From: Vibrio cincinnatiensis DSM 19608
GTDB lineage: Bacteria > Pseudomonadota > Gammaproteobacteria > Enterobacterales > Vibrionaceae
Assembly: GCF_900167345.1 (NCBI RefSeq)
Contig: NZ_FUXB01000005.1
Span: forward strand, 62,001 to 126,000
DNA: 64,000 nucleotides
Reading direction: 5' to 3'
Shown: positions 17,977 to 26,947 of the stretch, piece after piece
Layout of the letters: the number at the start of each line of letters is the position of its first letter
How positions within the stretch are numbered: position 1 is the first letter of the stretch
Notes under the pieces: model-generated
Databases searched by the model: none
The model's input: the letters and a program-made list of their open reading frames with translations, nothing else
What the model was told of the DNA's origin: nothing
Program-made: the position numbers and the translations under genes

Positions 17977-18933
17977 ATGAGTGTGGTCGTTTACGCTCCA
18001 GCCTCCATTGGTAACGTGAGTGTTGGATTTGATGTTTTAGGGGCTGCGGTCTCTCCGATGGATGGCACCTTGTTAGGGGATCGAGTATTAGTGAAAAAAG
18101 GGGATAGCCCTTTTTCACTACAAACGGCGGGGCGTTTTGTCAGTAAATTACCCACGGATCCTAAAGAGAATATTGTATATGACTGCTGGTGTGTCTTTGC
18201 TCGTGAGTTAGATAAAAAACAAGTGGCATTACAGCCTATTAGCATGACTCTAGAGAAAAACATGCCGATTGGTTCTGGGCTTGGTTCTAGTGCTTGTTCG
18301 ATCGTGGCGGCACTCGATGCCCTAAACCGTTTTCATGGACAACCATTAAATGAGACAGAGTTATTGGCGTTAATGGGAGAAATGGAAGGAAAGATCTCCG
18401 GTGGTATTCACTATGACAATGTGGCTCCCTGTTATTTAGGCGGCTTGCAATTAATGTTGGAAGAACTTGGGATCATCAGCCAATCTGTACCGGGATTTGA
18501 TGAGTGGTATTGGGTGATGGCGTATCCGGGGATAAAAGTCTCAACGGCCGAAGCGCGCGCAATTTTGCCTTCTCAGTATCGTCGTCAAGACATTATCGCT
18601 CATGGCCGCTATTTGGCAGGGTTTATTCACGCTTGCCATACTCAACAACCTGAATTAGCTGCAAAAATGATCAAAGACGTGATTGCTGAGCCCTATCGTG
18701 AGAAACTATTGCCCGGTTTTGCTCAAGCTCGCCAATATGCAGCCTCTGCTGGCGCTCTTGCTACCGGAATCTCAGGAAGTGGACCAACGCTGTTTAGCGT
18801 ATGCAAAGAAAAAGAGGTTGCTGAGCGTGTTGCTCGGTGGCTTGAACAACATTACGTACAAAATGAAGAAGGATTCGTGCATATTTGTCGTCTTGACAAG
18901 CAGGGTTCGAAAGTGACAGGAAGTGAGCTATGA
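17977..18933 (+). CDS. thrB: Homoserine kinase
   Basis: A 318-residue GHMP kinase that phosphorylates homoserine. The ATP-binding loop [13 protein letters not shown] near 85-97 is intact, as are the N-terminal [18 protein letters not shown] and the C-terminal [12 protein letters not shown] near 263-274. The start [10 protein letters not shown] matches where relatives begin. An ATG at 17962 would add five residues and is better spaced from an AGGGG ribosome site, so it cannot be excluded. The gap to thrA is 3-18 bases depending on the start. The end overlaps thrC by four bases (ATGA), indicating translational coupling. Confidence 0.96.
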   Translation: MSVVVYAPASIGNVSVGFDVLGAAVSPMDGTLLGDRVLVKKGDSPFSLQTAGRFVSKLPTDPKENIVYDCWCVFARELDKKQVALQPISMTLEKNMPIGSGLGSSACSIVAALDALNRFHGQPLNETELLALMGEMEGKISGGIHYDNVAPCYLGGLQLMLEELGIISQSVPGFDEWYWVMAYPGIKVSTAEARAILPSQYRRQDIIAHGRYLAGFIHACHTQQPELAAKMIKDVIAEPYREKLLPGFAQARQYAASAGALATGISGSGPTLFSVCKEKEVAERVARWLEQHYVQNEEGFVHICRLDKQGSKVTGSEL

Positions 18934-20210
18934 AGCTGTACAATATAAAAGAAAATGATGAACAAGTTTCCTTTGGACAAGCGGTTCGCCAAGGGTTAGG
19001 ACGCAATCAAGGCCTATTTTTCCCATCAGAATTACCGATGCTTGAAGATATTGATGCTCTGTTAGAGGAAGATTTTATTTCTCGGAGCAGCAAAATTTTA
19101 TCCGCTTTGATCGGGGATGAACTTCCTGCTGAGCAGGTAAAGCAATTAGTTAACAATGCGTTTCAGTTTCCCGCTCCCATTAAAGCCGTTAAAGAGGGCG
19201 TTTACGCGCTTGAGCTTTTTCATGGCCCAACACTGGCTTTTAAAGATTTTGGTGGGCGCTTTATGGCTCAGTCATTGGCGGCGGTTTCTAACGGTGGAAA
19301 AATTACCATTTTAACCGCAACATCCGGTGATACGGGGGCTGCGGTTGCTCATGCATTTTATGGTATGCCTGATATTGATGTGGTGATTTTATATCCCAAA
19401 GGGAAAATTAGTCCATTGCAAGAAAAGCTGTTTTGTACCTTAGGTCAAAATATTCATACAGTTGCGGTTAATGGTGATTTTGATGCTTGCCAGGCACTTG
19501 TTAAACAAGCCTTTGATGATGCTGAACTGCGTCAGCAAATCGGGCTAAACTCGGCCAACTCTATCAATATCAGTCGTTTAATGGCGCAAATTTGTTACTA
19601 CTTTGAAGCTGCGGCTCAAATGAGTAAACAAGAGCGAGAAAATCTCGTTGTGAGTGTGCCAAGTGGTAACTTCGGGAACTTAACCGCTGGTTTATTGGCT
19701 AAAGCTCTAGGGCTTCCAATCAAACGCTTTATCGCTGCAACCAATGCCAATGATACGGTGCCTCGTTATTTAGACACAGGGCGTTGGGAGCCAAAACCAA
19801 CGGTTGCAACAACGTCAAATGCAATGGATGTCAGCCAGCCCAATAACTGGCCTCGTATTGAAGAGCTCTGCCGCTTAAAAGAGTGGGGGTTGGAAACTTT
19901 AGGCAAAGGAGCGGTATTGGATGATCAGAGTGCAGAATCGGTTAAGGAACTTAACCAACTGGGGTATCTCTGTGAGCCACATGGTGCGATTGCTTATCGA
20001 GTGTTAAATGAGCAACGAAAAGATGGAGAAACTGGGTTGTTCTTATGTACCGCACATCCGGCTAAGTTTAAAGAAGTTGTGGATGAAATCCTCGATACCG
20101 ATATTGAACTGCCTGCTCCATTAGCAAAACATGCAGCCATGGAACTCCTTTCTGTTGACTTAGAGAATGACTTTACGGCTTTAAGAGCTTTATTGGTAAA
20201 GCTCTCATAA
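18930..20210 (+). CDS. thrC: Threonine synthase
   Basis: A 426-residue PLP enzyme that converts phosphohomoserine to threonine. The PLP lysine lies in [13 protein letters not shown] near residue 107, followed by [14 protein letters not shown] near 130 (phosphate-binding loop region) and [17 protein letters not shown] near 237. Its ATG overlaps the thrB stop (ATGA). A strong symmetrical terminator follows at 20236-20263. It is the last gene of thrABC, under the thrL attenuator. Confidence 0.98.
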   Translation: MKLYNIKENDEQVSFGQAVRQGLGRNQGLFFPSELPMLEDIDALLEEDFISRSSKILSALIGDELPAEQVKQLVNNAFQFPAPIKAVKEGVYALELFHGPTLAFKDFGGRFMAQSLAAVSNGGKITILTATSGDTGAAVAHAFYGMPDIDVVILYPKGKISPLQEKLFCTLGQNIHTVAVNGDFDACQALVKQAFDDAELRQQIGLNSANSINISRLMAQICYYFEAAAQMSKQERENLVVSVPSGNFGNLTAGLLAKALGLPIKRFIAATNANDTVPRYLDTGRWEPKPTVATTSNAMDVSQPNNWPRIEELCRLKEWGLETLGKGAVLDDQSAESVKELNQLGYLCEPHGAIAYRVLNEQRKDGETGLFLCTAHPAKFKEVVDEILDTDIELPAPLAKHAAMELLSVDLENDFTALRALLVKLS

Positions 20211-20235
20211 CGTAACCCATTTGCTCTTCCATATA

Positions 20236-20263
20236 AAAAGCGGTGCTGATCAGCACCGCTTTT
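20236..20263. terminator. Bidirectional terminator between thrC and grcA
   Basis: A perfect 28-base palindrome (AAAAGCGGTGCTGA followed by TCAGCACCGCTTTT) sits between the convergent thrC and grcA and can serve both. Confidence 0.9.
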
Positions 20264-20314
20264 CGTTATTTGAACCAACGCCAGATTTGGATTGGGTGTT
20301 GGTTTTACTGAAAA

Positions 20315-20692
20315 TTATAGAGATTCAGTAAAAGTACGAGCGATAACGTCGCGTTGCTGTTCTGGGGTTAGAGAGTTAAAACGAACCGCATAGCCTGAAA
20401 CACGAATGGTCAATTGTGGGTATTTCTCTGGGTGCGCCACCGCATCTTCTAGCGTTTCACGTTTCAGGACATTGACGTTAAGGTGTTGGCCACCTTCAAT
20501 GCGAGGAGCGGTTTCAATGGCAACTTCGCGGCTTTCATAATCACCAAATTCGCTGATGGCGACAACTTGATCGGCTTCATAGCCAGCGACGGCTGCAATG
20601 CAACGCGCTTCATTTTTTTCGTTGTCGATTAGCCAAATTGAGTTAAGTAGGTCATCATTTGCTGCTTTGGTGATTTGGATACCTTGGATCAT
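20315..20692 (-). CDS. grcA: Autonomous glycyl radical cofactor GrcA
   Basis: A 125-residue protein homologous to the C-terminal domain of pyruvate formate-lyase. It replaces the oxidatively clipped glycyl-radical segment of PFL and so rescues anaerobic pyruvate cleavage. The radical-bearing glycine is Gly100 in RVSGYAVRF. The N-terminus [14 protein letters not shown] matches the family start and has AAGGAGA upstream, so the six extra codons of the longer frame are dropped. An FNR-type box about 100 bases upstream (20789-20802) fits the anaerobic/low-pH induction known for E. coli grcA (yfiD). It is convergent with thrC. Confidence 0.97.
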   Translation of the reverse strand: MIQGIQITKAANDDLLNSIWLIDNEKNEARCIAAVAGYEADQVVAISEFGDYESREVAIETAPRIEGGQHLNVNVLKRETLEDAVAHPEKYPQLTIRVSGYAVRFNSLTPEQQRDVIARTFTESL

Positions 20693-20788
20693 TACTGTCT
20701 CCTTGCCCACTGAATGTGGTGTTATTGGTGTTAATTTTCAAAACTTGTTGAGTTGGGTATTATATACCTAATATCCTTAAGTGAAGTA

Positions 20789-20802
20789 TTGATTTAGGTC
20801 AA
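20789..20802 (-). promoter_or_regulatory. FNR-type box upstream of grcA
   Basis: TTGAT-TTAG-GTCAA matches the FNR consensus TTGAT-N4-ATCAA in nine of ten positions and lies 97-110 bases upstream of the grcA start. FNR activation of yfiD/grcA is established in E. coli. The rest of the roughly 300-base grcA-nfo gap is AT-rich and shows nothing else I can name. Confidence 0.62.
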
Positions 20803-20995
20803 AAAACAACAAAAAACCATTCTTTTGTTAAGGGGATAAATTTGATTTCAATCAATAAATCCTTTAAAAACAATAGATGAATAAAATATTTGAATTATTA
20901 AATAATTTTTTAATCTGTTTTTGTTGTAATTTTACTACATTTTAGTGCTTGGTTATTATGCATAAATCGACAGATCAGTCAGTTAGGAAATTAAT

Positions 20996-21904
20996 GTGAA
21001 AGTAGAAAGTGATAAAATGACAAATAATCAGAACGGGTCTGAAGAGAAATTTTTTGGTGCACATGTTTCTGCCGCGGGTGGCGTTGATCAAGCCCCTATT
21101 CGCGCCAAGCAGATCGGAGCAACAGCCTTTGCGTTGTTTACCAAAAATCAGCGGCAGTGGGGAGGAAAACCTCTGGATGAACAAACGATTCGAGCTTTCA
21201 AATTACATTGTCAGCAACTAGGATTTTCAGCTCAGCATATTTTACCACACGACTCTTACCTCATTAATTTAGGCGCTCCGGAGCAAGACAAATTGGCTAA
21301 GTCTCGCCAAGCCTTTATTGAAGAAATGCGACGTTGTCAGCAGCTTGGTCTTCATTTGCTCAATTTTCATCCTGGAAGCCATCTAAAACAGATCTCGGAA
21401 GCCCAGTGTCTGGCGACGATAGCGGAATCGATCAATCAGGCACACCAAGCGGTGCCAGAGGTGATTGCCGTGATTGAGAATACCGCAGGACAGGGAAGTA
21501 ATTTAGGTTGGCGCTTTGAACACTTGGCTGAAATTATTGAGCAAGTCGATGATAAGTCACGAGTTGGTGTCTGTTTGGATACCTGCCATACCTTTGCGGC
21601 TGGTTATGATTTACGTACGCCAGTTGCTTGTGAGGAGACCTTTGCACAGTTTGAGAAAATGGTTGGTATGCACTATTTAAGAGCAATGCACATTAATGAC
21701 TCAAAATCAAAGCTAGGCAGTCGAGTGGATCGACATCACTCATTAGGGCAAGGTGAAATTGGTTGGGCGTGTTTTGAATACATAGCAAAAGATCCTCGTT
21801 TTAATGGGATACCTTTGATTCTTGAGACGATTGATCCAGATTTATGGCCCAAAGAGATTGAAACCTTAAAAAGATTTCATCGTGGTGACACATTTTTAGA
21901 GTAG
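20996..21904 (+). CDS. nfo: Endonuclease IV
   Basis: A 302-residue zinc-dependent AP endonuclease of base excision repair. The signature blocks [32 protein letters not shown] (metal His), VIENTAGQG (metal Glu), [15 protein letters not shown] (Asp/His) and [13 protein letters not shown] (Asp-Arg-His) are present in order. The start is a GTG with an AGGA ribosome site about 8 bases upstream. An ATG seven codons later (21017) is possible. Both give a tail of 13-20 residues before the GAHVSAAGG core, longer than in E. coli. It is followed by ung (22235), another base-excision enzyme, with a small ORF in between. Confidence 0.96.
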   Translation: MKVESDKMTNNQNGSEEKFFGAHVSAAGGVDQAPIRAKQIGATAFALFTKNQRQWGGKPLDEQTIRAFKLHCQQLGFSAQHILPHDSYLINLGAPEQDKLAKSRQAFIEEMRRCQQLGLHLLNFHPGSHLKQISEAQCLATIAESINQAHQAVPEVIAVIENTAGQGSNLGWRFEHLAEIIEQVDDKSRVGVCLDTCHTFAAGYDLRTPVACEETFAQFEKMVGMHYLRAMHINDSKSKLGSRVDRHHSLGQGEIGWACFEYIAKDPRFNGIPLILETIDPDLWPKEIETLKRFHRGDTFLE

Positions 21905-21916
21905 TTTCACAAACTT

Positions 21917-21965
21917 GGCATCCTTTTTTCATTACGATTCGCTAAAGAGTTGTTAGAAGGATGCC
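21917..21965 (+). other. Long-range inverted repeat over the ribosome site of the small ORF
   Basis: GGCATCCTT (21917-21925) and AAGGATGCC (21957-21965) form a perfect 9-bp stem with a 31-base loop. The right arm overlaps the AGAAGGA ribosome site of the 43-residue ORF starting at 21969, so pairing would hide it. There is no T tract after the stem, so it is not a normal terminator for nfo. Confidence 0.45.
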
Positions 21966-21968
21966 ATC

Positions 21969-22100
21969 ATGCGTGCACTTATGTCTTTATCTGTTAATCA
22001 AGCTAGTCAAGCTACCACTCCTCGCATGCCGGTACCGAATCGACATGTGAAAGGGCAAGGTCATCATCGTGTGCCACAACCCAGTAAGCACAGCAAATAG
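21969..22100 (+). CDS. Small basic ORF between nfo and ung, function unknown
   Basis: A 43-codon ORF (starts MRALMSLSVNQAS, ends PQPSKHSK) with a good ribosome site, AGAAGGA, seven bases before the ATG. It is rich in Pro, His, Lys and Arg, predicts no membrane segment and would be largely disordered. I do not recognise it. Support comes only from the ribosome site, the codon content similar to neighbours, and an overlapping hairpin that could regulate it. The rest of the gap to ung (22101-22234) holds the ung promoter and no clear signal. Confidence 0.45.
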   Translation: MRALMSLSVNQASQATTPRMPVPNRHVKGQGHHRVPQPSKHSK

Positions 22101-22234
22101 AAAAAGGGGCTACCTCAATGATTGAATGTGGTTATCCGCATGACAGTAACACCCAGTAGAAAAGAAATGGTTCCGTTCCTGACGCTTGAGGTGATTCAAG
22201 GTATACTTCTTTTTTCAAGTGATCAGGAGCGTTT

Positions 22235-22912
22235 ATGACTCAGTCAGTCGTTTGGCACGATGTTATTGGTGCCGAGAAACAACAACCCTATTTTCAGCAA
22301 ACGTTACAATTTGTTGAGGCAGAAAGGCAGGCTGGAAAAATTATTTATCCGCCCGCGAAAGATGTCTTTAATGCTTTTCGTTTGACGGAATTTAATCAAG
22401 TGAAGGTGGTGATTCTTGGCCAAGATCCTTACCACGGGCCGAACCAAGCACATGGCCTTTGTTTTTCTGTGCTTCCGGGAGTGAAAACACCCCCTTCGCT
22501 TGTCAATATCTATAAAGAGCTGGCTCAGGATATACCGGGTTTTCAGATTCCGAACCATGGTTATTTAAAAAGCTGGGCTGAGCAGGGGGTGCTATTACTG
22601 AATACGGTACTAACGGTCGAACAAGGTAAAGCGCACTCTCATGCCAATAGTGGCTGGGAAAAGTTTACGGATCGGGTGATTGATGTATTGAATCAACAAA
22701 GAGAAGGTATTGTTTTTCTGCTTTGGGGTTCCCATGCACAAAAGAAAGGTGCCATGATCAATCGCCAACGACATCATGTTTTGACCGCGCCACACCCTTC
22801 TCCTTTATCTGCTCACCGAGGTTTTTTAGGCTGTAAACATTTTTCGATGACAAATCATATTCTTACTCAACAAGGAAACCCTGTAATTGATTGGCAACCC
22901 AGTCTAGATTGA
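22235..22912 (+). CDS. ung: Uracil-DNA glycosylase
   Basis: A 225-residue family 1 uracil-DNA glycosylase that removes uracil from DNA. The water-activating Asp64 lies in [11 protein letters not shown], the uracil pocket follows in AHGLCFSV, and the DNA-intercalation loop with catalytic His is [11 protein letters not shown] near 187-197. Size and Asp number equal those of E. coli Ung. CAGGAG lies 6-7 bases before the ATG. No enzyme of the same pathway except nfo is nearby. Confidence 0.98.
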   Translation: MTQSVVWHDVIGAEKQQPYFQQTLQFVEAERQAGKIIYPPAKDVFNAFRLTEFNQVKVVILGQDPYHGPNQAHGLCFSVLPGVKTPPSLVNIYKELAQDIPGFQIPNHGYLKSWAEQGVLLLNTVLTVEQGKAHSHANSGWEKFTDRVIDVLNQQREGIVFLLWGSHAQKKGAMINRQRHHVLTAPHPSPLSAHRGFLGCKHFSMTNHILTQQGNPVIDWQPSLD

Positions 22913-23015
22913 TGTTTTTCGACCAGCATCAAAGCGCGTATCCTGATCCTCCTATAGACTTGTACTATCATTCCCTAAAGTGAATTGGGGAAAAAGCTAT
23001 ATAGAGAGAAAGACA

Positions 23016-23567
23016 ATGATGATAGAAAGGATACAACGCGAACATGGATACATGGCACGTTTACTCGCTATATTACGTGACAAGCTACAGTTACTTAAAG
23101 TTGAAAAATCAGTAAATTATAGCTTAATAAAAGAGATAGTTGATTACTTAGGTAGTCACTCTGAAGCCATTCATCATCCCAAAGAAGATATCATTTATCG
23201 CTACTATATTGAGCATTATGCACAAGAACCCACAATTGATAATTTGGAGAAGGAACACCTTCAATTAGCGGAGCAAACCCAAAGCTTTCTCAATTTAATT
23301 GACATGATTTTGCAAGATGCGGTTGTTCCCCAAGCGCTCTTTATTGATCAATTAGAGGCGTTTATTGAAACCCAGCTCCATCATTTAGAATTAGAGGATA
23401 AATCGGTACTCCCGTTGATTAACCAAACATTTAGTATCTCTGACTGGCAAAAAGTCGAAGCTCAATGGACCAATAATGAAGATGATCCGGTTTTCGGAGA
23501 GACGATTGCTGAACGTTTTTCTCAATTGGCCCGTCGAGTGAGAAAAAGCAACGCGGAAAGTATCTAG
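23016..23567 (+). CDS. Hemerythrin-like (HHE domain) protein
   Basis: A 183-residue helical protein with the histidine/glutamate pattern of the hemerythrin/HHE family: REHGYM near 6-11, AIHHPKEDIIYRYY near 51-64, EKEHLQL near 80-86 and QLHHLELEDKSVLPL near 118-132. Such domains bind a di-iron centre and are used for oxygen or NO sensing or iron-centre repair. The specific role here is unknown. The start MMIERIQREHGYM is preferred to a GTG 12 codons upstream since the family begins close to the first His. A bidirectional terminator follows at 23592-23619. Confidence 0.83.
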   Translation: MMIERIQREHGYMARLLAILRDKLQLLKVEKSVNYSLIKEIVDYLGSHSEAIHHPKEDIIYRYYIEHYAQEPTIDNLEKEHLQLAEQTQSFLNLIDMILQDAVVPQALFIDQLEAFIETQLHHLELEDKSVLPLINQTFSISDWQKVEAQWTNNEDDPVFGETIAERFSQLARRVRKSNAESI

Positions 23568-23591
23568 CCGTTCAATAAAGAAAGTAAAAAG

Positions 23592-23620
23592 GAAAAGCAT
23601 CTTTTGTTCGATGCTTTTCT
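23592..23620. terminator. Bidirectional terminator
   Basis: A 10-bp stem (GAAAAGCATC with GATGCTTTTC) and 8-base loop sit between the hemerythrin gene and the convergent DUF3545 gene. T-rich tails exist on both strands. Confidence 0.8.
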
Positions 23621-23625
23621 TAATC

Positions 23626-23805
23626 CTACAGTTTGATGTTTTCTAATTCTAAGCAGATATCCATATCCAGTAATTCTTTCTCTAGGCGCTTTTTATCGCG
23701 GATGGCCTCGATTTCTCGCCACATACGTTTTACCGGTTTGGTCCGGAGTGCTCGGGCTTTGGTTATTTCCATGTCCAAAAGCTGATCAAAGTGCAAGTCA
23801 TCCAT
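23626..23805 (-). CDS. DUF3545-family small protein
   Basis: A 59-residue protein (starting at MDDLHFDQLLDME) rich in Lys, Arg and Glu, predicted mostly helical. The motif RTKPVKRMWREIEAIRDKKRLEKEL is what I recall for the small DUF3545 family of vibrios and relatives. It has no known function. The ATG at 23805 has GAGG seven bases upstream and is preferred to the in-frame TTG at 23811. It is convergent with the hemerythrin gene. Confidence 0.72.
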   Translation of the reverse strand: MDDLHFDQLLDMEITKARALRTKPVKRMWREIEAIRDKKRLEKELLDMDICLELENIKL

Positions 23806-23932
23806 AAGCAAGCCTCATTGTTGTCATCATCCCGTGAGAGCTATTTAGATAGCATAACTGGCTTAAATTTAACTATGATTTATTTCTCATTTATGATCTT
23901 TTTGTGATGGTTAACTTTTTTTTCTGCGCCAT

Positions 23933-23962
23933 TTCACATTTTTCGTTCATTTCCTGTATAAA
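23933..23962 (+). promoter_or_regulatory. Candidate promoter for the AGCS symporter leader
   Basis: TTCACA (five of six to the -35 consensus) and TATAAA (five of six to -10) are 18 bases apart. The expected start near 23969 lies just before the PurR-type box, the normal geometry for repression. Confidence 0.5.
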
Positions 23963-23979
23963 AAGCGACCATAAAATTA

Positions 23980-23995
23980 ACGCAAACGTTTTTAT
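23980..23995. promoter_or_regulatory. PurR-type operator
   Basis: ACGCAAACGTTTTTAT fits the E. coli PurR consensus ANGCAANCGNTTNCNT at 11 of 12 specified positions. PurR represses purine and glycine-related genes when hypoxanthine or guanine is abundant. The downstream gene is an alanine/glycine transporter, and glycine is a purine precursor. Another LacI-family regulator with a similar half-site cannot be excluded. Confidence 0.6.
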
Positions 23996-24387
23996 TGGCG
24001 ATTTTTTCCTGTTAATAGGCTGTTATGATAAATGGCTGGAATGAGCTGTTGCTGTCTTTTTGAACGTTTGAGTCAAAAGGATGACTTTTTCCTGACAATT
24101 TATCGTTGAGCTCCTTGGAATCGCTTGCTTGACAGACGATGCGCCTGCCCTTGTTCCGTGGTACTTTTCTGGTGGCTTATTAATCTGCATTGTTTGTTTT
24201 TTGTGTCTATATTGTTTTGCTTTTGCTCTTTAAATGGTCGGATTTGTGTTAATGGATGGTAACTTTATAGTAAAAAATAACAAAGAAATGGTTATAATTG
24301 CATATTGATTTTTGGTGGTTCAGGTTGCATTATCCGCCAGTCAAAAAAATCGCTGCATTATTCAACTAACTGGATCCGCGTTGAATT

Positions 24388-24446
24388 ACCGTAAAGACAT
24401 CCCATAACACTGATAATTTTTCGGGATATTTATAGATCTTTACGGT
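24388..24446 (+). other. Composite stem-loop in the AGCS symporter leader
   Basis: ACCGTAAAGA (24388-24397) pairs with TCTTTACGGT (24437-24446), and inside it ATCCC (24399-24403) pairs with GGGAT (24423-24427). The element ends 45 bases before the start codon and has no T tract. Confidence 0.5.
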
Positions 24447-24491
24447 GTTAGCTTTGACTAAAATCAGCGCATCACTCTATGAGAGGTTCTT

Positions 24492-25922
24492 GTGACAGAC
24501 TTAATTAACTTAATGAATGACCTGCTTTGGGGGTCAATTCTTGTTTATCTTTTGGTGGGAGTCGGGATTTATTTCACCTTTCGATTGGGCTTTATCCAAT
24601 TTCGCCACTTTGGGCATATGTTCAGCGTGCTCAGAAACAGTCGTAAATCAGACAGTTCTGGCATCTCTTCTTTTCAGGCTTTGTGTACCAGCTTAGCCGC
24701 TCGAGTCGGAACCGGAAATATGGCGGGGGTGGCCGTTGCCTTAACGCTAGGCGGCCCCGGTGCTATTTTCTGGATGTGGATGACAGCGATGCTTGGTATG
24801 GCTACTTCATTTGCGGAAAGTACTTTAGCCCAGCTCTATAAAACTCGTGATAAGGATGGTAACTACCGTGGTGGGCCTGCTTATTACATGGAAAAAGGAT
24901 TAGGAATGCGCTGGATGGGCGTATTGTTTTCTATTTTCCTTATTATTGCGTTTGGGCTTGTCTTCAACGCGGTGCAAGCTAACTCTATCTCTAGTGCGAT
25001 GAATACGGCATTTGGTTTTGAACCTTTGCATGTTGGGATTGTGATTGTCCTGCTTTCTTCGTTTGTCATTTTTGGCGGTATTCGCAAGATTGCTCGCACT
25101 GCTGAGCTGATTGTTCCTTTTATGGCTCTTGCCTATATTGTTATTGCGTTGGCTGTTGTGTTTATCAATATTGATAAGCTGCCCGCTGCCATTAACTTGA
25201 TCTTTAGAAGCGCATTTGGTTTAGAACAGGCGGCTGCGGGAGGAATTGGTTACGCGATTGCTCAAGCAATGATTAATGGCGTTAAACGGGGTCTTTTCTC
25301 GAATGAAGCGGGTATGGGTTCCGCTCCAAATGCGGCTGCTTCGGCAACGCCTTATCCTCCTCATCCCGCTTCTCAAGGTTATGTTCAAATGCTTGGGGTT
25401 TTTGTCGATACGATCGTTATCTGTTCGGCAACGGTGGCCATTATTTTGATGTCTGGTGAGTATGTTCCTCACGGAGAAATTACGGGTATTGAGCTCACTC
25501 AGCGGGCATTAAGCTCACAAGTCGGGGATTGGGGAAGTATTTTTGTCGCTTTTGCAATATTCTTCTTTGCCTTTACATCCATTATCGCTAACTACTCTTA
25601 TGCTGAGACAAATCTGATCTTCCTTGAGCATAATAATAAAAAGGGGTTGGTGGTCTTTCGAATCATTGTGCTGGGTATGGTGATGTTTGGATCTCTGGCG
25701 ACCTTGCCGGTTGTCTGGTCAATGGCTGACGTTTCGATGGGGCTGATGGCGATTGTCAACTTAGTGGCTATTTTGCTGTTGTCAGGCATTGTTGTTAAGT
25801 TGGCGAAAGACTATAACCGCCAGCTTAAAGCGGGCAAACTACCCACTTTTGATGCGAATGATTATCCGGAGTTAAAATCTCAACTAGAAGAGGGTATTTG
25901 GGATAATAATAAATCCCAATAG
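24492..25922 (+). CDS. Sodium:alanine/glycine symporter (AGCS family)
   Basis: A 476-residue inner-membrane transporter with about eleven hydrophobic segments. The family signatures are ARVGTGNMAGVAVALTLGGPGA near 69-90 (substrate and Na+ site) and the segment GVKRGLFSNEAGMGSAPNAAA near 262-282. It imports alanine and/or glycine with sodium. The start is GTG with GAGAGG upstream. Regulation appears elaborate: a PurR-type box about 500 bases upstream and a structured leader. A clean terminator follows. Which amino acid is preferred cannot be read from sequence, but the PurR box points to glycine. Confidence 0.93.
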   Translation: MTDLINLMNDLLWGSILVYLLVGVGIYFTFRLGFIQFRHFGHMFSVLRNSRKSDSSGISSFQALCTSLAARVGTGNMAGVAVALTLGGPGAIFWMWMTAMLGMATSFAESTLAQLYKTRDKDGNYRGGPAYYMEKGLGMRWMGVLFSIFLIIAFGLVFNAVQANSISSAMNTAFGFEPLHVGIVIVLLSSFVIFGGIRKIARTAELIVPFMALAYIVIALAVVFINIDKLPAAINLIFRSAFGLEQAAAGGIGYAIAQAMINGVKRGLFSNEAGMGSAPNAAASATPYPPHPASQGYVQMLGVFVDTIVICSATVAIILMSGEYVPHGEITGIELTQRALSSQVGDWGSIFVAFAIFFFAFTSIIANYSYAETNLIFLEHNNKKGLVVFRIIVLGMVMFGSLATLPVVWSMADVSMGLMAIVNLVAILLLSGIVVKLAKDYNRQLKAGKLPTFDANDYPELKSQLEEGIWDNNKSQ

Positions 25923-25946
25923 AGATCCTCGATGTGAAAGATAGGG

Positions 25947-25977
25947 AAAGCCATGCAGACAACGCATGGCTTTTTTT
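25947..25977 (+). terminator. Terminator after the AGCS symporter
   Basis: AAAGCCATGC, a 7-base loop and GCATGGC are followed by seven T, a textbook intrinsic terminator about 25 bases after the stop codon. Confidence 0.92.
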
Positions 25978-26020
25978 GTAGGCTAGAAGCTGCTCAATAA
26001 TAAAAAGATAGGATATAACG

Positions 26021-26794
26021 ATGCTGATTGTGGTTTCCCCAGCGAAAACATTGGATTATGAATCTCCGTTACCCACTCAAACCTACACGCAACCCGAGTT
26101 AATAGAACATTCGCAAGCCTTAGTTGAGGTTTGCCGCCAGTTAACGCCCGAGGACATTGCCGGTTTAATGAAGGTGAGTGATAAAATAGCGGGGTTGAAC
26201 GTCGCTCGTTTTGCTCAGTGGAGTGAAACCTTTACCTTGGAAAATGCTCGCCAAGCCATTTTTGCCTTCAAGGGCGATGTGTATACCGGGCTCGATGCTG
26301 AAACGTTGAATGAGGATGCGTTAGTTTTTGCACAGCAGCATTTACGGATGCTTTCCGGCCTATATGGCTTGTTAAAACCGTTAGATTTGATGCAACCTTA
26401 TCGGTTAGAAATGGGAACCAAGTTGGTAAATCCACGCGGTAGTAACTTGTACCAGTTTTGGGGAGAGATTATTACCGATAAGCTGAATGAAGCGATTCAA
26501 GCGCAAGGGGATAATGTATTAATTAACCTAGCCTCTAATGAATATTTTAAGGCCGTGAAAGTTAACCATCTGGATGCTCAGGTTGTGACTCCTATCTTTA
26601 AGGATTGTAAGAAGGGGCAATATAAAATCATCAGTTTTTATGCGAAAAAAGCTCGAGGTATGATGGCTCGCTACATTATAGAAAATCAAATTTCTTCCGT
26701 ACAAGCACTCACTCAGTTTGATGTTGATGGCTATTATTTTGTTGAGCAAGAATCAACCCCAACAGAGCTGATATTCAAACGTGAAGAGCAGTGA
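26021..26794 (+). CDS. yaaA: Peroxide stress protein YaaA
   Basis: A 257-residue protein of the YaaA/DUF328 family, which in E. coli lowers free iron and limits Fenton damage during hydrogen peroxide stress. Recognisable blocks are [16 protein letters not shown] at the start, [11 protein letters not shown] near 86-96, [20 protein letters not shown] near 114-133 and [11 protein letters not shown] near 169-179. The length is the usual one. It begins a tight cluster with the 48-codon DUF5363-type gene (6 bases later) and the TatD-type nuclease, probably one operon. Confidence 0.95.
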   Translation: MLIVVSPAKTLDYESPLPTQTYTQPELIEHSQALVEVCRQLTPEDIAGLMKVSDKIAGLNVARFAQWSETFTLENARQAIFAFKGDVYTGLDAETLNEDALVFAQQHLRMLSGLYGLLKPLDLMQPYRLEMGTKLVNPRGSNLYQFWGEIITDKLNEAIQAQGDNVLINLASNEYFKAVKVNHLDAQVVTPIFKDCKKGQYKIISFYAKKARGMMARYIIENQISSVQALTQFDVDGYYFVEQESTPTELIFKREEQ

Positions 26795-26800
26795 GGTGCA

Positions 26801-26947
26801 ATGATGTGGTCGTGGATATTACATGTGATTGCTCGTTATGATGCGTGGTGCCAGCAGTTGGGGTTGACTCCTGAACAAAAACGCAGTTGTGTCCCTTACC
26901 GACAAGATCCTTCTCATGATGATGACGTCTCATCTCGGACTCAGTAA
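26801..26947 (+). CDS. DUF5363-like small protein
   Basis: A 48-residue ORF starting MMWSWILHVIARYDAWCQQ and continuing LGLTPEQKRSCVPYRQDP. The pattern RYDAWC...GLTPEQKRSCVPYR is what I recall for a family of roughly 50-residue proteins (DUF5363) found beside yjjV-type genes. GAGG lies five bases before the ATG, and the start is 6 bases after the yaaA stop. The last 32 bases overlap the start of the TatD-type gene in another frame, so the three genes look translationally linked. No function is known. Confidence 0.7.
   Translation: MMWSWILHVIARYDAWCQQLGLTPEQKRSCVPYRQDPSHDDDVSSRTQ

Larger units (their letters stand above)
23806..24491. other. 686-base gene-free region and long leader before the AGCS symporter
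   Basis: This is the longest gap in the window. It contains a promoter-like pair (23933-23962), a PurR-type box (23980-23995), a 12-codon ORF from 24025 (MINGWNELLLSF) with a weak AGG site, and a two-part stem at 24388-24446 shortly before the GTG start at 24492. I looked specifically for glycine riboswitch core motifs, which often precede such transporters in vibrios, and did not find them. No longer ORF with a usable start site is present. Confidence 0.6.

Noticed and set aside
24129..24157. TTGACA as a -35 box for the symporter
   Set aside because: No acceptable -10 box at 16-18 bases; the pair at 23933-23962 is better.
23806..24491. Possible glycine riboswitch before the alanine/glycine symporter
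   Set aside because: Glycine aptamers precede such genes in some vibrios, but I could not find the tandem aptamer core sequences in this region; only a simple two-part stem is present.
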